Shown here one piece after another: positions 27,248 through 36,407 of a DNA stretch of 64,000 nucleotides. Every line of letters starts with the position of its first letter. Position 1 is the first letter of the stretch. The notes beneath the pieces are model-generated. The model saw nothing but the letters and a program-made list of their open reading frames with translations, did not search any database and was not told the DNA's origin. A program made the position numbers and the translations under genes. Source of the stretch: Arenibacter aquaticus (GTDB taxonomy: Bacteria > Bacteroidota > Bacteroidia > Flavobacteriales > Flavobacteriaceae); contig NZ_RQPJ01000002.1 in NCBI RefSeq assembly GCF_003957295.1, forward strand, positions 310,001 to 374,000, read 5' to 3'.

Positions 27248-28429
27248 TTACAAACCCAAAAGTTCTCCCAAGCTCACGGATTCCCAAATAATTCCTTGAT
27301 AAGCACTTTGCGTTCCGCCCTCATATAAAACACCAATATTCTGTTTATCCACAAGAGTAAGGTCCGAATAAGCCGATGGACCGGAAAAAATTTGATTTTC
27401 AACCGACCAACTTTTGCCATCGTCCATACTTATCCTCAGGGTCATATTCCTTCTTTTTTGTGTATCGGCAGGATTTAAAAAGAAAATTGTCGGCTGCCCT
27501 TGATAATCTACCCGCAGGGTACTCGCTTGACAGATAGGCTCAATTAAGGTTTGGTGATGAAACATGTTTTCCCATGATTCTCCCCCATCATAGCTAAATG
27601 CCAATTGGCGACTTCTCTTGCTTCGGTCATAATTTCGCATGTTCAACATAAGGCTGTGATCCGAAAGCTCCACCACCTCACACTCATTAACTTGATCTTT
27701 TGGGGTACTACCGCCCAATCTCCAAGTTTCCCCATGATCATCAGAGTATATGATATGGGAGTAATACTTTTTGGTGACCTCTTCAATATGATCGCAAGCA
27801 ATAACCAATCTGCCCTTATAGGGACCACCTAAAAGCTGAATTCCCGAACCTGGCCCCGTGGCATACCATGTCCAACTGGGCATTTTAACATCTGTTGTTA
27901 TTTCTTTAGGCTCGCTCCAATTTAGGCCTTCATCGGTAGATTTCAATAAAAACACTCTTCGGGTATCTTTACTGGTCTGTGCAATTATTTCTGACTCATG
28001 GTCCTCTCCCAAATTCCAGGTAGACAGCAAAAAAATAGTTCCGGTTGTACGATCAATAACAGGTGCTGGATTCCCACAGGTATTTTCCCCGTCTTGCCAA
28101 ACCACTTGTAACCCACTCCATGACTTGCCTCCATCCGTTGACCGTTTCATTACCAAGTCTATGCTGCCCGTATCACTACAACCATTCTTCCTACCTTCGG
28201 CGAAAGCCAACAAAGTACCCTCATTGGTGGTTACAATAGCTGGTATTCTAAAACAAGCATACTCCTCTGTGCCGGCCTCAAATAGGTAATTAAGCTCTAA
28301 GGCTCCCGGTTTATCCCCAGATACTTGGGAAACCAAAGGGAATGTCAACAAGACAAAGGCAATAAAAAGGAAAAATCTCCCTCTAAACAGTGGGGTGGAG
28401 TTCATCGTAAAAATCATTATAGTATTCAT
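27248..28429 (-). CDS. Secreted sialidase-like (GH33/BNR) hydrolase
   Basis: A six-bladed propeller hydrolase expected to release terminal sialic or related nonulosonic acids. The FRIPAIVTTNEGTLLAFAEGR block (arginine of the triad) is followed by five Asp-boxes: STDGGKSWS, STDEGLNWS, SDDHGETWR, SYDGGESWE and SMDDGKSWS. A signal peptide (FFLFIAFVLLTFPLVSQ) precedes it. The start is uncertain: ATGs at 28429, 28417 and 28405 are all in frame, and a longer TTG start at 28462 would cross a C9 run. It lies 80 bp after the GH32 gene on the same strand. Substrate specificity within the BNR superfamily is not proven. Confidence 0.85.
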   Translation of the reverse strand: MNTIMIFTMNSTPLFRGRFFLFIAFVLLTFPLVSQVSGDKPGALELNYLFEAGTEEYACFRIPAIVTTNEGTLLAFAEGRKNGCSDTGSIDLVMKRSTDGGKSWSGLQVVWQDGENTCGNPAPVIDRTTGTIFLLSTWNLGEDHESEIIAQTSKDTRRVFLLKSTDEGLNWSEPKEITTDVKMPSWTWYATGPGSGIQLLGGPYKGRLVIACDHIEEVTKKYYSHIIYSDDHGETWRLGGSTPKDQVNECEVVELSDHSLMLNMRNYDRSKRSRQLAFSYDGGESWENMFHHQTLIEPICQASTLRVDYQGQPTIFFLNPADTQKRRNMTLRISMDDGKSWSVENQIFSGPSAYSDLTLVDKQNIGVLYEGGTQSAYQGIIWESVSLGELLGL

Positions 28430-28446
28430 AGTTATTTTAGGCAATG

Positions 28447-28455
28447 CCCCCCCCC
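28447..28455. repeat. C9 homopolymer upstream of the sialidase gene
   Basis: Nine consecutive C on plus (G9 on the coding strand) lie in the 80-bp gap between the GH32 stop and the sialidase start, 18 bp before the preferred ATG. Such tracts can vary in length by strand slippage. Confidence 0.9.
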
Positions 28456-28509
28456 TTAACAACCAATATCTTTAAATTTAATAAATAGGGCCGGGGCTAT
28501 TTGTTCTTT

Positions 28510-30069
28510 TTATTTCCAAATAGATTTAAGGTTACTTATAGAAAACTTGTTCAGTTCCAATTCCATATCACTGGAATTCGATACAGTCAAAGACTTATAA
28601 TGCTCGTTGGGAAAGACTTGGGCGGTCATAACATACTGCCCTTCATTGATAAAGATCTCCACAGAAGACCAATCTATCAGAATTCGCACTTCATATTCTC
28701 CTTTTGGTAAATTGGTCGTAGGCATAGTCTGAACCTTTTCTGCAAAGTCCTTGTCAAAAGTGGTTTCCCCTGACCGGGACCTATCCAAAACAAATTCCTC
28801 CTCTTCCCCGTCCATGTTCAATAATAAGTTTTCCCCTAGACTGTTTTTAAATTCCATTTTAAAATTACGGGAACGGGTCCTGAATTTTATTTCGGACGCA
28901 TTAAAATGATCAAAAGTCAACCCTTTATCCGATTTAGGCGCAATAGAAATGTTTTCTTGGGCACCTGAAATCCTGATTTTATCCAAACTCTCCAAAGGGT
29001 AATTAAACAGTTCTAAACTATCGTTCACCTGGCGTAAAGCAAATTTCCTGGGCAAGGTCATGGCACTTCGCCAATTTTTGGTGGGCGTTTCTTGGGCATA
29101 GGCCCAATTGCTCATCCATCCAATAAAAACTCGGTCTTCCAAGTTATTATACGTTACCCCTGCATAATTATCGGTTCCCCAATCTATCCATTTTGACTCA
29201 CTTTGATCACTTGTAAAGGTAGTGCCATCAAAATCACCGATAAAATACTGAGTCCCGCTACCCCCATTTGGGGCCCCTGGATTAATACTGATCAATAACA
29301 CCCATTTTTCAATATCCGTTCCTTCCAACTTTAAGGGAAACATATCCGGACACTCCCAAACACCTCCATGTGCCCCTTGATCTTTTCCAAACTCACTTAC
29401 CTTTTTCCAATTTTTTAAATCTGGGGCCTGCCATATTTGAAGGTGATCACCGGCAACCAAAAGCATGGTCCAATTATTTTCTTTTGCATTCCAAAAAACC
29501 TTGGGATCCCTAAAATCCTTTATACCCTCATTTTTTATAACGGGGTTACCCTCATATTTCACCCAGTTATCCCCGTTGTCAAGACTATAGGCAATTCCCT
29601 GGGTTTGATAGTTGGTCTGTCCTGCCTTCTCGCCATCGGGGTCATGATAAGTAAAAATAGCAACCATTGCAGGGGTTTCCTCTGTACCAAAGCCAGAAGT
29701 ATTTTCCGTATCCACAACAGCACTGCCCGAAAAAATATAGCCATGTTCATCAGGGAATAATGCAATGGGCTTATGTTCCCAATGCACCATATCCTTACTT
29801 ACCGCATGCCCCCAATGCATAGGCCCCCAGACAATATCATCTGGGTAATATTGATAAAAAAGATGGTATACCCCTTGATTAAATACCAGACCATTAGGGT
29901 CGTTCATCCACTTTTCAGCAGGTGAAAAATGAAACTGTGGCCTAAACTTTTCCTTATAGGCAAGCGGCTTGGCCGTGCTGACTGGCATGGGCTTTACCTT
30001 TTCTTTACAGGACAAAAGCATTATCCCCCCTAAAAAAACGTACAATAAGATTTTACAGTATTTGCTCAT
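28510..30069 (-). CDS. Glycoside hydrolase family 32 (fructanase/levanase-type) lipoprotein
   Basis: Hydrolyses beta-fructosides such as levan, inulin or sucrose. The start is ATG 30069, which gives a lipoprotein signal with Cys21 (GGIMLLSCKE); the frame stays open 75 bp further upstream but without a better start. Family motifs are WMNDPNGLV with the nucleophile Asp, FHFSPAEK just before it, FRDPKVFW and the acid/base Glu in WECPDMFPL. A C-terminal beta-sandwich follows from about residue 390 (SVEIFINEG). Length is 519 aa. It is followed by a sialidase-like gene. No SusC/SusD or fructose kinase gene is adjacent. Confidence 0.93.
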   Translation of the reverse strand: MSKYCKILLYVFLGGIMLLSCKEKVKPMPVSTAKPLAYKEKFRPQFHFSPAEKWMNDPNGLVFNQGVYHLFYQYYPDDIVWGPMHWGHAVSKDMVHWEHKPIALFPDEHGYIFSGSAVVDTENTSGFGTEETPAMVAIFTYHDPDGEKAGQTNYQTQGIAYSLDNGDNWVKYEGNPVIKNEGIKDFRDPKVFWNAKENNWTMLLVAGDHLQIWQAPDLKNWKKVSEFGKDQGAHGGVWECPDMFPLKLEGTDIEKWVLLISINPGAPNGGSGTQYFIGDFDGTTFTSDQSESKWIDWGTDNYAGVTYNNLEDRVFIGWMSNWAYAQETPTKNWRSAMTLPRKFALRQVNDSLELFNYPLESLDKIRISGAQENISIAPKSDKGLTFDHFNASEIKFRTRSRNFKMEFKNSLGENLLLNMDGEEEEFVLDRSRSGETTFDKDFAEKVQTMPTTNLPKGEYEVRILIDWSSVEIFINEGQYVMTAQVFPNEHYKSLTVSNSSDMELELNKFSISNLKSIWK

Positions 30070-30306
30070 AATGTTCAGTTTATATAAAAATAACCAAAAA
30101 AATGTGCTTGGTAAAACTTTAAATATGAGGTAAATACCTATCAAACACGCAAACCCAAGATATTACCTGAATAACCTTCTGACAAGGCCCCCATTTCATT
30201 AATGGAATATATGCTTGAAATTAAAATAAAAATCATACTCAAACTGATCTAAATCATATGAATTGCCCCATAAACAGCATACCTTAATGTATTAAAACAG
30301 GGTGTC

Positions 30307-31032
30307 ATGAAACCGAAAAAGTATCCAAAAGCAGATTTAAACAGAAAGAGCGGACTTTTCTTTGTAATAGGTCTGGTCATAGTCCTGTTTTTTGTTTGGA
30401 GAGCCTTGGAACTAAAGACCTACCCAAAAGATAAAGTTGCCATTGAACAAATTTTGGTAAGTGATTACCTAGAAGAAAAAGTCCCTGTTACCGAAGCACT
30501 TAACCTACCCCCTCCACCTCCTCCACCAGCAGCACCTGAGGTCATAGAAATTGTGGAGGACGTTGCAGAAATTGAAGAAACCGTAATTCAAAGCACTGAG
30601 ATTAATCAGGAAACAGTGGTGGAAGCCCCTCCTTTACAAGTAGAGGATATTGCGGTTGTGGAAGAAGAGGAAGAAGATGTTGAGGTACCTTTTGCCGTTA
30701 TAGAAAATGTCCCTGTTTTCCCCGGCTGTACGGAGGCCAGTAACGAAGCCCGAAAAGCTTGTTTTCAAAAGAAAATACAGGAACATATCATGAAACAGTT
30801 TACCTATCCGGATGTGGCGGTAGAATTGGGCATAGAAGGTAAGGTATATGTGCAGTTCATTATAGACAAAACCGGTTTTATCACTAACATTAGGACTAGA
30901 GGTCCTGACAAATTATTGGAAAAGGAAGCCAATAGGATTATAGCGGCATTGCCACAAATGACCCCCGGAAAACAAAGAGGAAGACCGGTAAAGGTTCCCT
31001 ACACCATTCCTATAACGTTTAGGCTGCAGTAA
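30307..31032 (+). CDS. Energy transducer TonB
   Basis: Couples the proton motive force to TonB-dependent outer-membrane receptors. One N-terminal transmembrane helix lies at residues about 17-36 (LFFVIGLVIVLFFVW). A periplasmic linker begins with a seven-proline run near residue 66 and is then strongly acidic (VEEEEEDVEVP). The TonB C-terminal domain spans about residues 150-241 (YPDVAVELGIEGKVYVQFIID and VKVPYTIPITFRLQ). Two cysteines (GCTEASNEARKACF) precede it, as in many Bacteroidota TonB proteins. Length 241 aa. Confidence 0.93.
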   Translation: MKPKKYPKADLNRKSGLFFVIGLVIVLFFVWRALELKTYPKDKVAIEQILVSDYLEEKVPVTEALNLPPPPPPPAAPEVIEIVEDVAEIEETVIQSTEINQETVVEAPPLQVEDIAVVEEEEEDVEVPFAVIENVPVFPGCTEASNEARKACFQKKIQEHIMKQFTYPDVAVELGIEGKVYVQFIIDKTGFITNIRTRGPDKLLEKEANRIIAALPQMTPGKQRGRPVKVPYTIPITFRLQ

Positions 31033-31080
31033 ATAACATAATTAGCGTCCATTTTAGGAGGTAATAAGTCCTATATGCGC

Positions 31081-34000
31081 TTAAAAACCAAATCCGAACC
31101 CTACTTGTACCATATCCCCCTCCACCGAGTTAAAGTAACCTGCCTTAAAGGATAAGAAATTAAATCCACTAATCCATACCCCGCCCCCTTGTGAGGTATG
31201 CCATTTGTTACTTTCTGCCCCGTTCCAGACCCTCCCGTAGTCGAAGCCGCCATACACCCCAATTGTGATGGGTGCAATAGCCGTAGGATAGGTCTTTATC
31301 CTGAGCCTAAGGTCCGAGGTCTGATACAAATAAGAACTGCCCGTAAAGCGCTCGTCCCTAAACCCCCTTAATCCGTTATCACCTCCAATATTAGGGGCAT
31401 GATAAAAGAAATACGTTCCATTGCCGATATTTGTCCTATACTCCGCCGTAGTACCCAAAACCAAATCTCCCGATGCTATTAATTTATGGCTTATTCCCGC
31501 CTTGAAGGCGAAATAGCCAAATTGGTTATCGGAATTACTTGTGTTGATCTTGTAACCCGTAGTCATACCCAAATACAAGGCCTTGGTGGGAAAATCATCG
31601 GCGTCATCATTTTTGTAATAGGCCGAAGCCTCTGCCCCTGCATAGTGCTGGGATTCAAAAATTTCTGGATCTAAATTGGAGGGAACAAAAAAACGATCTT
31701 GCTGTTCCTTTAATTGAAAGGATTCATAGAGCGCCTTAATATGTAAGGTATGGTATGTTATACCCGCATTTAGGCGAATTTTCTGCATCCTCGCCCGATA
31801 ATAGTCCCTACCAAAGTCGTCCTCCCTATTAATGGTTTCATTTCCTGTCCCAAAATAGTTATTGGCAAACCTATCAGTAGTATAATACCCTTCCAATTTA
31901 AAGTTCCATTTTGGAATAATATTAGCAAACACTCCCTGATAGGAAAGTTCCAAAGCCTTAAAAAGAAAATAATAATTGGCGCCCACAGTATGCTTTTGCC
32001 GAAAATCCTCTCCGTTAAATCCTCTGTTGAAATAGGTGTTTTTGGCGCCAACGTAAAAACCATCATCAGTCCTATATCCCACTGCAGGGAGAAAAATATT
32101 ACTATTTTCCTGCAAATAGCGCCAATGAAAAGTATTGGTAGTATATACATCGGTCAACTGATGCCGAGGCTCCTCTTCTATAAACTTTATCTCCTCGTGC
32201 TTCCAATCATATACTTTTAGTTTGGCAGTATTGGAAATGTTATACTCATCCTCTCCGTACCCACCTATCAATCTAATAAATATGTCATTATCATTTTCCC
32301 CAGACAGTGTAAACACATCATCATCACCCTGTCCATAAATCCATATCTCCCTGGTTTTATCGGCACTAAAGGTCCGTTCCAACATTTTTTCGTTCTTCCT
32401 ATCGCTCAACAGTCTTCTCAACACTACCTTGGTCTTGCCTGCAGGAAGTCTGCTAATCTCTATCAGGTCATCTTTTTCCGTCCCGTGGAGTGTTACTACA
32501 CGCTCCAAATAATCTGCATATTTCCTTGCATAGGCTGGTAGTTTGGTCAAACGTTGCTTTAGGTGGCTCTTAATACGTTGGGCGGTACTATCCCTCACCT
32601 CAAGGGGTAAATTTAAAAAAGCCTTGTCTATTTCCTTTTCCGTTAATTTTGATTGAATAAATAAAGCCTCTTTCTCCCATACCTCAGCATCATATTTTGT
32701 AAGCAAGGCACGATCCAATCGCCCTCCCCCCATATTAAGCCATTTAACATCTTCTATTTCTGGACTATAGGATTCCCAGCGTCTGGTGTCGGGTATAAAA
32801 AGTTTTATTGCCTTAAGAGCTACCCCATCAAACCTGGGAAATGCATTGTCCCGGTCTCTGGGAATGGGCAAAAATTCCTTATCTCCGTTCTTTTTTTCGT
32901 ATTCTGCCCACCTCCATTGATCTTGGTGCCTATCCCAATCCCCAATGAGCATGTCAAAAATTCGCGCCCTAATAAAATCTCTCTGATCTATAGTATAGGA
33001 TTCATCACTGCTTATTTTCTCCAGCATATCGGTGGTACTTTCCATCTCCTTCATTTTTCCCGACTCATCCACCGTTCTTCTATATCCTTTAAAATTGACT
33101 TGTTCATCCGATGGCCGCTCTTCTATAAAATAGAGCTCGTCCCCAAACTTTTCATTTAAGTCTCCCAACCGTTGTTGTTTGGGCACATAGTACAGGGAGG
33201 GACTGGAATGGTTTACATTTACTGCCTTGGCCAATGGATTAATAACCAACTGCATATAGGGGTGGGCCGTAGTAAAGAAGTCGGATATCACTTCCTCTGC
33301 CCAGGTATCCCTATACTTTTCTTCCTCGTAGGCGATTCCTTTAATTTTAAATTTTAAGAATTTAAGGGCATTTTTCCGTAGTGATCTCATGGCATACTCC
33401 TTGCCATTGCTGTCTTCTAGGCGAATGGAATAGGATTGATGTCCACCTCCCTCCTTGGTTACCTTTAGGCCTCCGTATAGCGTATCCAAATACGCAACCG
33501 GAGCGGTAACGGGGGTACCAAAGTACCCACGATACCGTTTTCCCCATAAATATTTATAGAAACCAGATTTATTCAATTTTTCAGGGTCGTCCAATACCGC
33601 CTTTTTCATGGTCTTATCCGTTACGGTATTAAAGCTTTTTGTCACGCTGTCCTTAAACAGTTTTGGAAGCACTTTCATACTGTTGATAGGGCTACTACCA
33701 CTAACAAAGCTTACCTTAGAAGAACCATCCACAAAATACTCCAATTTTGCGAAGCCAATATCGCCATGGGTAAATTTCCCCTCATAACCCAACGATCCCC
33801 CGATAGTAGTAATGTTATCCGAACCAATTTTCGTAGGTGTTTTTTTGGTTAGCGACCCCCCTATTATTTGATGGATCCCTCCCCCTGTAAGGTATTGCAG
33901 GCTTTCTTCATGCCCTGATACAATGGTAATCCTATTAGACGCTTGGGCTAGGGCGCTGACTAATATCCGTAAATAATTATAACGCCTTGAATCCAATAGG

Positions 34001-34791
34001 TCTGGTGAAAATGCCCCTAATTTGGATATTCCGTTCATCATTGTCCCTAACACTGGTAAGGGTGTAATATGACTCTTTAAACTTTCCTTACCAGCATATT
34101 TCCCATTGCTAAAAATGGGGTGATGCATGGCAATTATTATATTTTTATCCTGTCCGTCATTAATGTACCCTTCCAATTCTTCCAAAAACCTACGTCTGGT
34201 TTTAATATCGGTACACTTCTTATTTATATCCTCTACCCTAGACCAATTGGTAATAAACCATTTGGAATCCAAAACAATAAGATCTAACTGATCATTGATA
34301 ACTAAGTGTTCTATAGGGCAGGCATTTTCCGGAAAGAAGTTAATATTCTCCCTTTCAAGGTCTTTAACAACATCTTCAATTTTTTCAACATTACCAGATT
34401 TAAAACTCTTCCATTCATTGTTCCCCGGCAAAAAAATGGTATTTCCCTTAAAGTTTTTGGCCAAGTGAATTTGTTGCTCCAACAGTTGCTTATCCAAGTC
34501 CCAAGCCTCTTCTTGCGCTGAAATATTATCCCCAGTAAAAATAAGGGTACTTTCTTTGGGAGCCTTATTTAAGCTAGAATCCAGTAGTTTTATAGCCAAC
34601 TCTGAACTTCGCCCACCTATATCGCCATAGCCGCCAGCTATATAAAATGTATGCAACAAACTGTCTTGTTGTTCCAGAGGAACCAAGGATGTACTCTTCT
34701 CAACATATTGGGGGGAATAGGTTGCACAGGCCTCTATTAGCAAAACAAGAAGCACTATTACAGCTGTTTTCAGAAATGGGTACATTTTCAT
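31081..34791 (-). CDS. Phosphoesterase-like/kinase-like/outer-membrane-barrel fusion, degenerate phosphoesterase copy
   Basis: A 1,236-residue multidomain envelope protein. Domains are a lipoprotein signal with Cys22 (LLIEAC), a calcineurin-like region (residues about 50-380), a middle segment (about 440-720) and a C-terminal beta-barrel (about 900-1236) resembling bacterial surface antigen/Omp85-type barrels, ending in Phe (QVGFGFGF). The phosphoesterase motifs are altered: PGNNEW instead of GNHD, SGHEES instead of GHxH, and Gly for the motif I Asp. MHHP is kept. In the middle, GGGHQSYSIRL (448-458) and IGDWDRHQDQW (617-626, Asp620/His622) followed by PRDRDNAF (Asp646/Asp648) resemble atypical kinases. 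It is a full-length paralogue of the gene at 41122. Function is unknown. Confidence 0.85.
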   Translation of the reverse strand: MKMYPFLKTAVIVLLVLLIEACATYSPQYVEKSTSLVPLEQQDSLLHTFYIAGGYGDIGGRSSELAIKLLDSSLNKAPKESTLIFTGDNISAQEEAWDLDKQLLEQQIHLAKNFKGNTIFLPGNNEWKSFKSGNVEKIEDVVKDLERENINFFPENACPIEHLVINDQLDLIVLDSKWFITNWSRVEDINKKCTDIKTRRRFLEELEGYINDGQDKNIIIAMHHPIFSNGKYAGKESLKSHITPLPVLGTMMNGISKLGAFSPDLLDSRRYNYLRILVSALAQASNRITIVSGHEESLQYLTGGGIHQIIGGSLTKKTPTKIGSDNITTIGGSLGYEGKFTHGDIGFAKLEYFVDGSSKVSFVSGSSPINSMKVLPKLFKDSVTKSFNTVTDKTMKKAVLDDPEKLNKSGFYKYLWGKRYRGYFGTPVTAPVAYLDTLYGGLKVTKEGGGHQSYSIRLEDSNGKEYAMRSLRKNALKFLKFKIKGIAYEEEKYRDTWAEEVISDFFTTAHPYMQLVINPLAKAVNVNHSSPSLYYVPKQQRLGDLNEKFGDELYFIEERPSDEQVNFKGYRRTVDESGKMKEMESTTDMLEKISSDESYTIDQRDFIRARIFDMLIGDWDRHQDQWRWAEYEKKNGDKEFLPIPRDRDNAFPRFDGVALKAIKLFIPDTRRWESYSPEIEDVKWLNMGGGRLDRALLTKYDAEVWEKEALFIQSKLTEKEIDKAFLNLPLEVRDSTAQRIKSHLKQRLTKLPAYARKYADYLERVVTLHGTEKDDLIEISRLPAGKTKVVLRRLLSDRKNEKMLERTFSADKTREIWIYGQGDDDVFTLSGENDNDIFIRLIGGYGEDEYNISNTAKLKVYDWKHEEIKFIEEEPRHQLTDVYTTNTFHWRYLQENSNIFLPAVGYRTDDGFYVGAKNTYFNRGFNGEDFRQKHTVGANYYFLFKALELSYQGVFANIIPKWNFKLEGYYTTDRFANNYFGTGNETINREDDFGRDYYRARMQKIRLNAGITYHTLHIKALYESFQLKEQQDRFFVPSNLDPEIFESQHYAGAEASAYYKNDDADDFPTKALYLGMTTGYKINTSNSDNQFGYFAFKAGISHKLIASGDLVLGTTAEYRTNIGNGTYFFYHAPNIGGDNGLRGFRDERFTGSSYLYQTSDLRLRIKTYPTAIAPITIGVYGGFDYGRVWNGAESNKWHTSQGGGVWISGFNFLSFKAGYFNSVEGDMVQVGFGFGF

Positions 34792-34896
34792 TCACAATGA
34801 TTTTTTACTAAATAGGTACATTTTCTTTTGATCCCCATTCCTTTCAAGGTTGGGAATCCCATAATAGTGAGGCAGCCCCCAACTTAAAAAATTGAA

Positions 34897-35073
34897 TCAA
34901 GATTCCAGAAAAACTCCTGACAATACTATCCCCATGATAATTACCACCAACATAACCATTATGATAATGGCCCCTATTATCGTCTTTTTATTATCCTGAA
35001 AGATATAATTGCGACTTTTGTCCTCTTCTTTTTTAACAAATTTTGCGTCTTCTTCACCTTGTTTAATGGCCAT
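34897..35073 (-). CDS. Small single-helix membrane protein
   Basis: A 58-residue protein (ATG at 35073; another in-frame ATG at 35109 would add 12 residues). A charged N-terminal half (GEEDAKFVKKEEDKSRN) is followed by one strongly hydrophobic helix (TIIGAIIIMVMLVVIIMGIVL) and a short outside tail. It lies between the cyclase-like gene and the degenerate fusion gene, on the same strand. No family was recognised; a small accessory subunit or a signalling peptide are both possible. Confidence 0.55.
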   Translation of the reverse strand: MAIKQGEEDAKFVKKEEDKSRNYIFQDNKKTIIGAIIIMVMLVVIIMGIVLSGVFLES

Positions 35074-35183
35074 ATATTCTGTTCTTTTTTTTATTAGCCC
35101 AAAATACATCGGTCCAGCCGCATCACTTAATTCAATCAGTCAAAATATTGACTCTTTTATTTCAATGCGCCAATAGTAATGGT

Positions 35184-35783
35184 CTAGGAAGGTTGACTTA
35201 GGGGAATGTAGTTAAAGCTAATCTTTCCCAAATGCTCCTCATGTACAAATCCCTCTTCATAATGGCCCCAATCTATTTTAACATTTATTTCTGCCTGGCT
35301 ATATTGCGAAAGCAAGTTCTCTGAAGCCAGAATATACTCTTCATCGGGAATCTTATTTTTTAGAAGTCTGTGGGCAGTAATAACGTCTTCACCTATAAGC
35401 TTTATTCTTTTACCTACCGGCACCAGTCCTACCTCTGTGCCATAGTGAAGGATGATTTTCAACCCCAATACTTCGGGTATTAATTCTGCCGCCGCCTCCC
35501 CGGCATATCTAGCTTTAAGCGCATGTAGTTGTTTATAAAACTCAGTGTGAAAAAATCGGCATTGATCCAAAACATCTACAAAGGAAGGTAATTCACCTGT
35601 TCTATAGAACAGAACGGCATCTCCTTCAATTTCAGAAATTTTAAGCCCTATTTCATTGCTGTAAACAATTTTATTCAAGAGGGAAGGAATAACTTTTGAG
35701 CTTAGCTCAAAGTCGGTTTTACTCATAAATTGGGTAAAACCACTTATATCCGGTATGCATAATAAAGTTGGCAAGGCTTTCAT
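35184..35783 (-). CDS. DUF2652 protein, class III nucleotide cyclase-like
   Basis: A 199-residue cytoplasmic protein with the fold pattern of class III adenylyl/guanylyl cyclases. The N-terminal CIPDISGFTQFM matches the cyclase metal motif (Asp12), and EIEGDAVLFYR carries the second metal Asp (Asp55). HYGTEVGLVPVGKRIKLIGEDVITAHRLL aligns with the G-(D)-x-VN-x-A-x-RL block; here the transition-state Asn is Ile135 while Arg139 is kept. It may therefore be a divergent cyclase or only a nucleotide-binding protein. DUF2652 is a recognised family without a settled function. It lies upstream of a small membrane gene on the same strand. Confidence 0.82.
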   Translation of the reverse strand: MKALPTLLCIPDISGFTQFMSKTDFELSSKVIPSLLNKIVYSNEIGLKISEIEGDAVLFYRTGELPSFVDVLDQCRFFHTEFYKQLHALKARYAGEAAAELIPEVLGLKIILHYGTEVGLVPVGKRIKLIGEDVITAHRLLKNKIPDEEYILASENLLSQYSQAEINVKIDWGHYEEGFVHEEHLGKISFNYIPLSQPS

Positions 35784-36407
35784 AATTTAAACGATTTGAA
35801 GTCTTATTAAATATTGATAACTTCCTTGGAATAGGGTGTTTTTTCGGAAACAATACTGCTCCAAGGCATGTATTAAGGTTTTATCCTTCCTTCACTATGG
35901 TGTATATTTATGAACTACACGGCCGGCAATCACAGGCTGCACCTCCTTACCTTTTTGGCCCTATTGTAGAGCTCAACACCATTTTTTATACTAAAAAACA
36001 AATTTTTTTTCTCCCAAATTAGGATCTGAAGCTTTAGGGGCAATCATTTATGCATTAGCATTAAACTTTAGGTGGTTGGGCATCCGGATCAGCCTCTTCC
36101 AACAACTATTTTACTCTCCAAACCCCTCTTTATAAAATTTTGGTTTGACCCTAAATAAATGAATAAGAAAAATAATTGTATGCCGTCCCAGCTCTCTTTA
36201 CAGCTTTTATTCGTTGCCCAAAACCAAAGGCTCCCAATACGGAACCACAAAGTATAATAAAGCTCGTTGAGACGGAGGAGGAAGGTAAATGAAACAGGGA
36301 GGGAACAGAATTAATGGGTACCAAAAAGCACATTAATGTAGAGGTAGCAACACAGAGGAAAAACCCCAAATAGCAGCTTCACATATGGGAATACCATAAT
36401 TTTAACT
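35784..36407. other. About 620-bp region without a supported gene
   Basis: Between the DUF2652 gene and the metallophosphoesterase gene. A weak minus-strand frame at 36151-36369 has a hydrophobic middle but starts with TTG and has no family resemblance. No terminator hairpin or clear promoter box was recognised. Confidence 0.5.

Noticed and set aside
36151-36369. Minus-strand 72-aa frame with hydrophobic stretch
   Set aside because: TTG start without support, low-complexity serine-rich sequence and no recognisable family; more likely chance.
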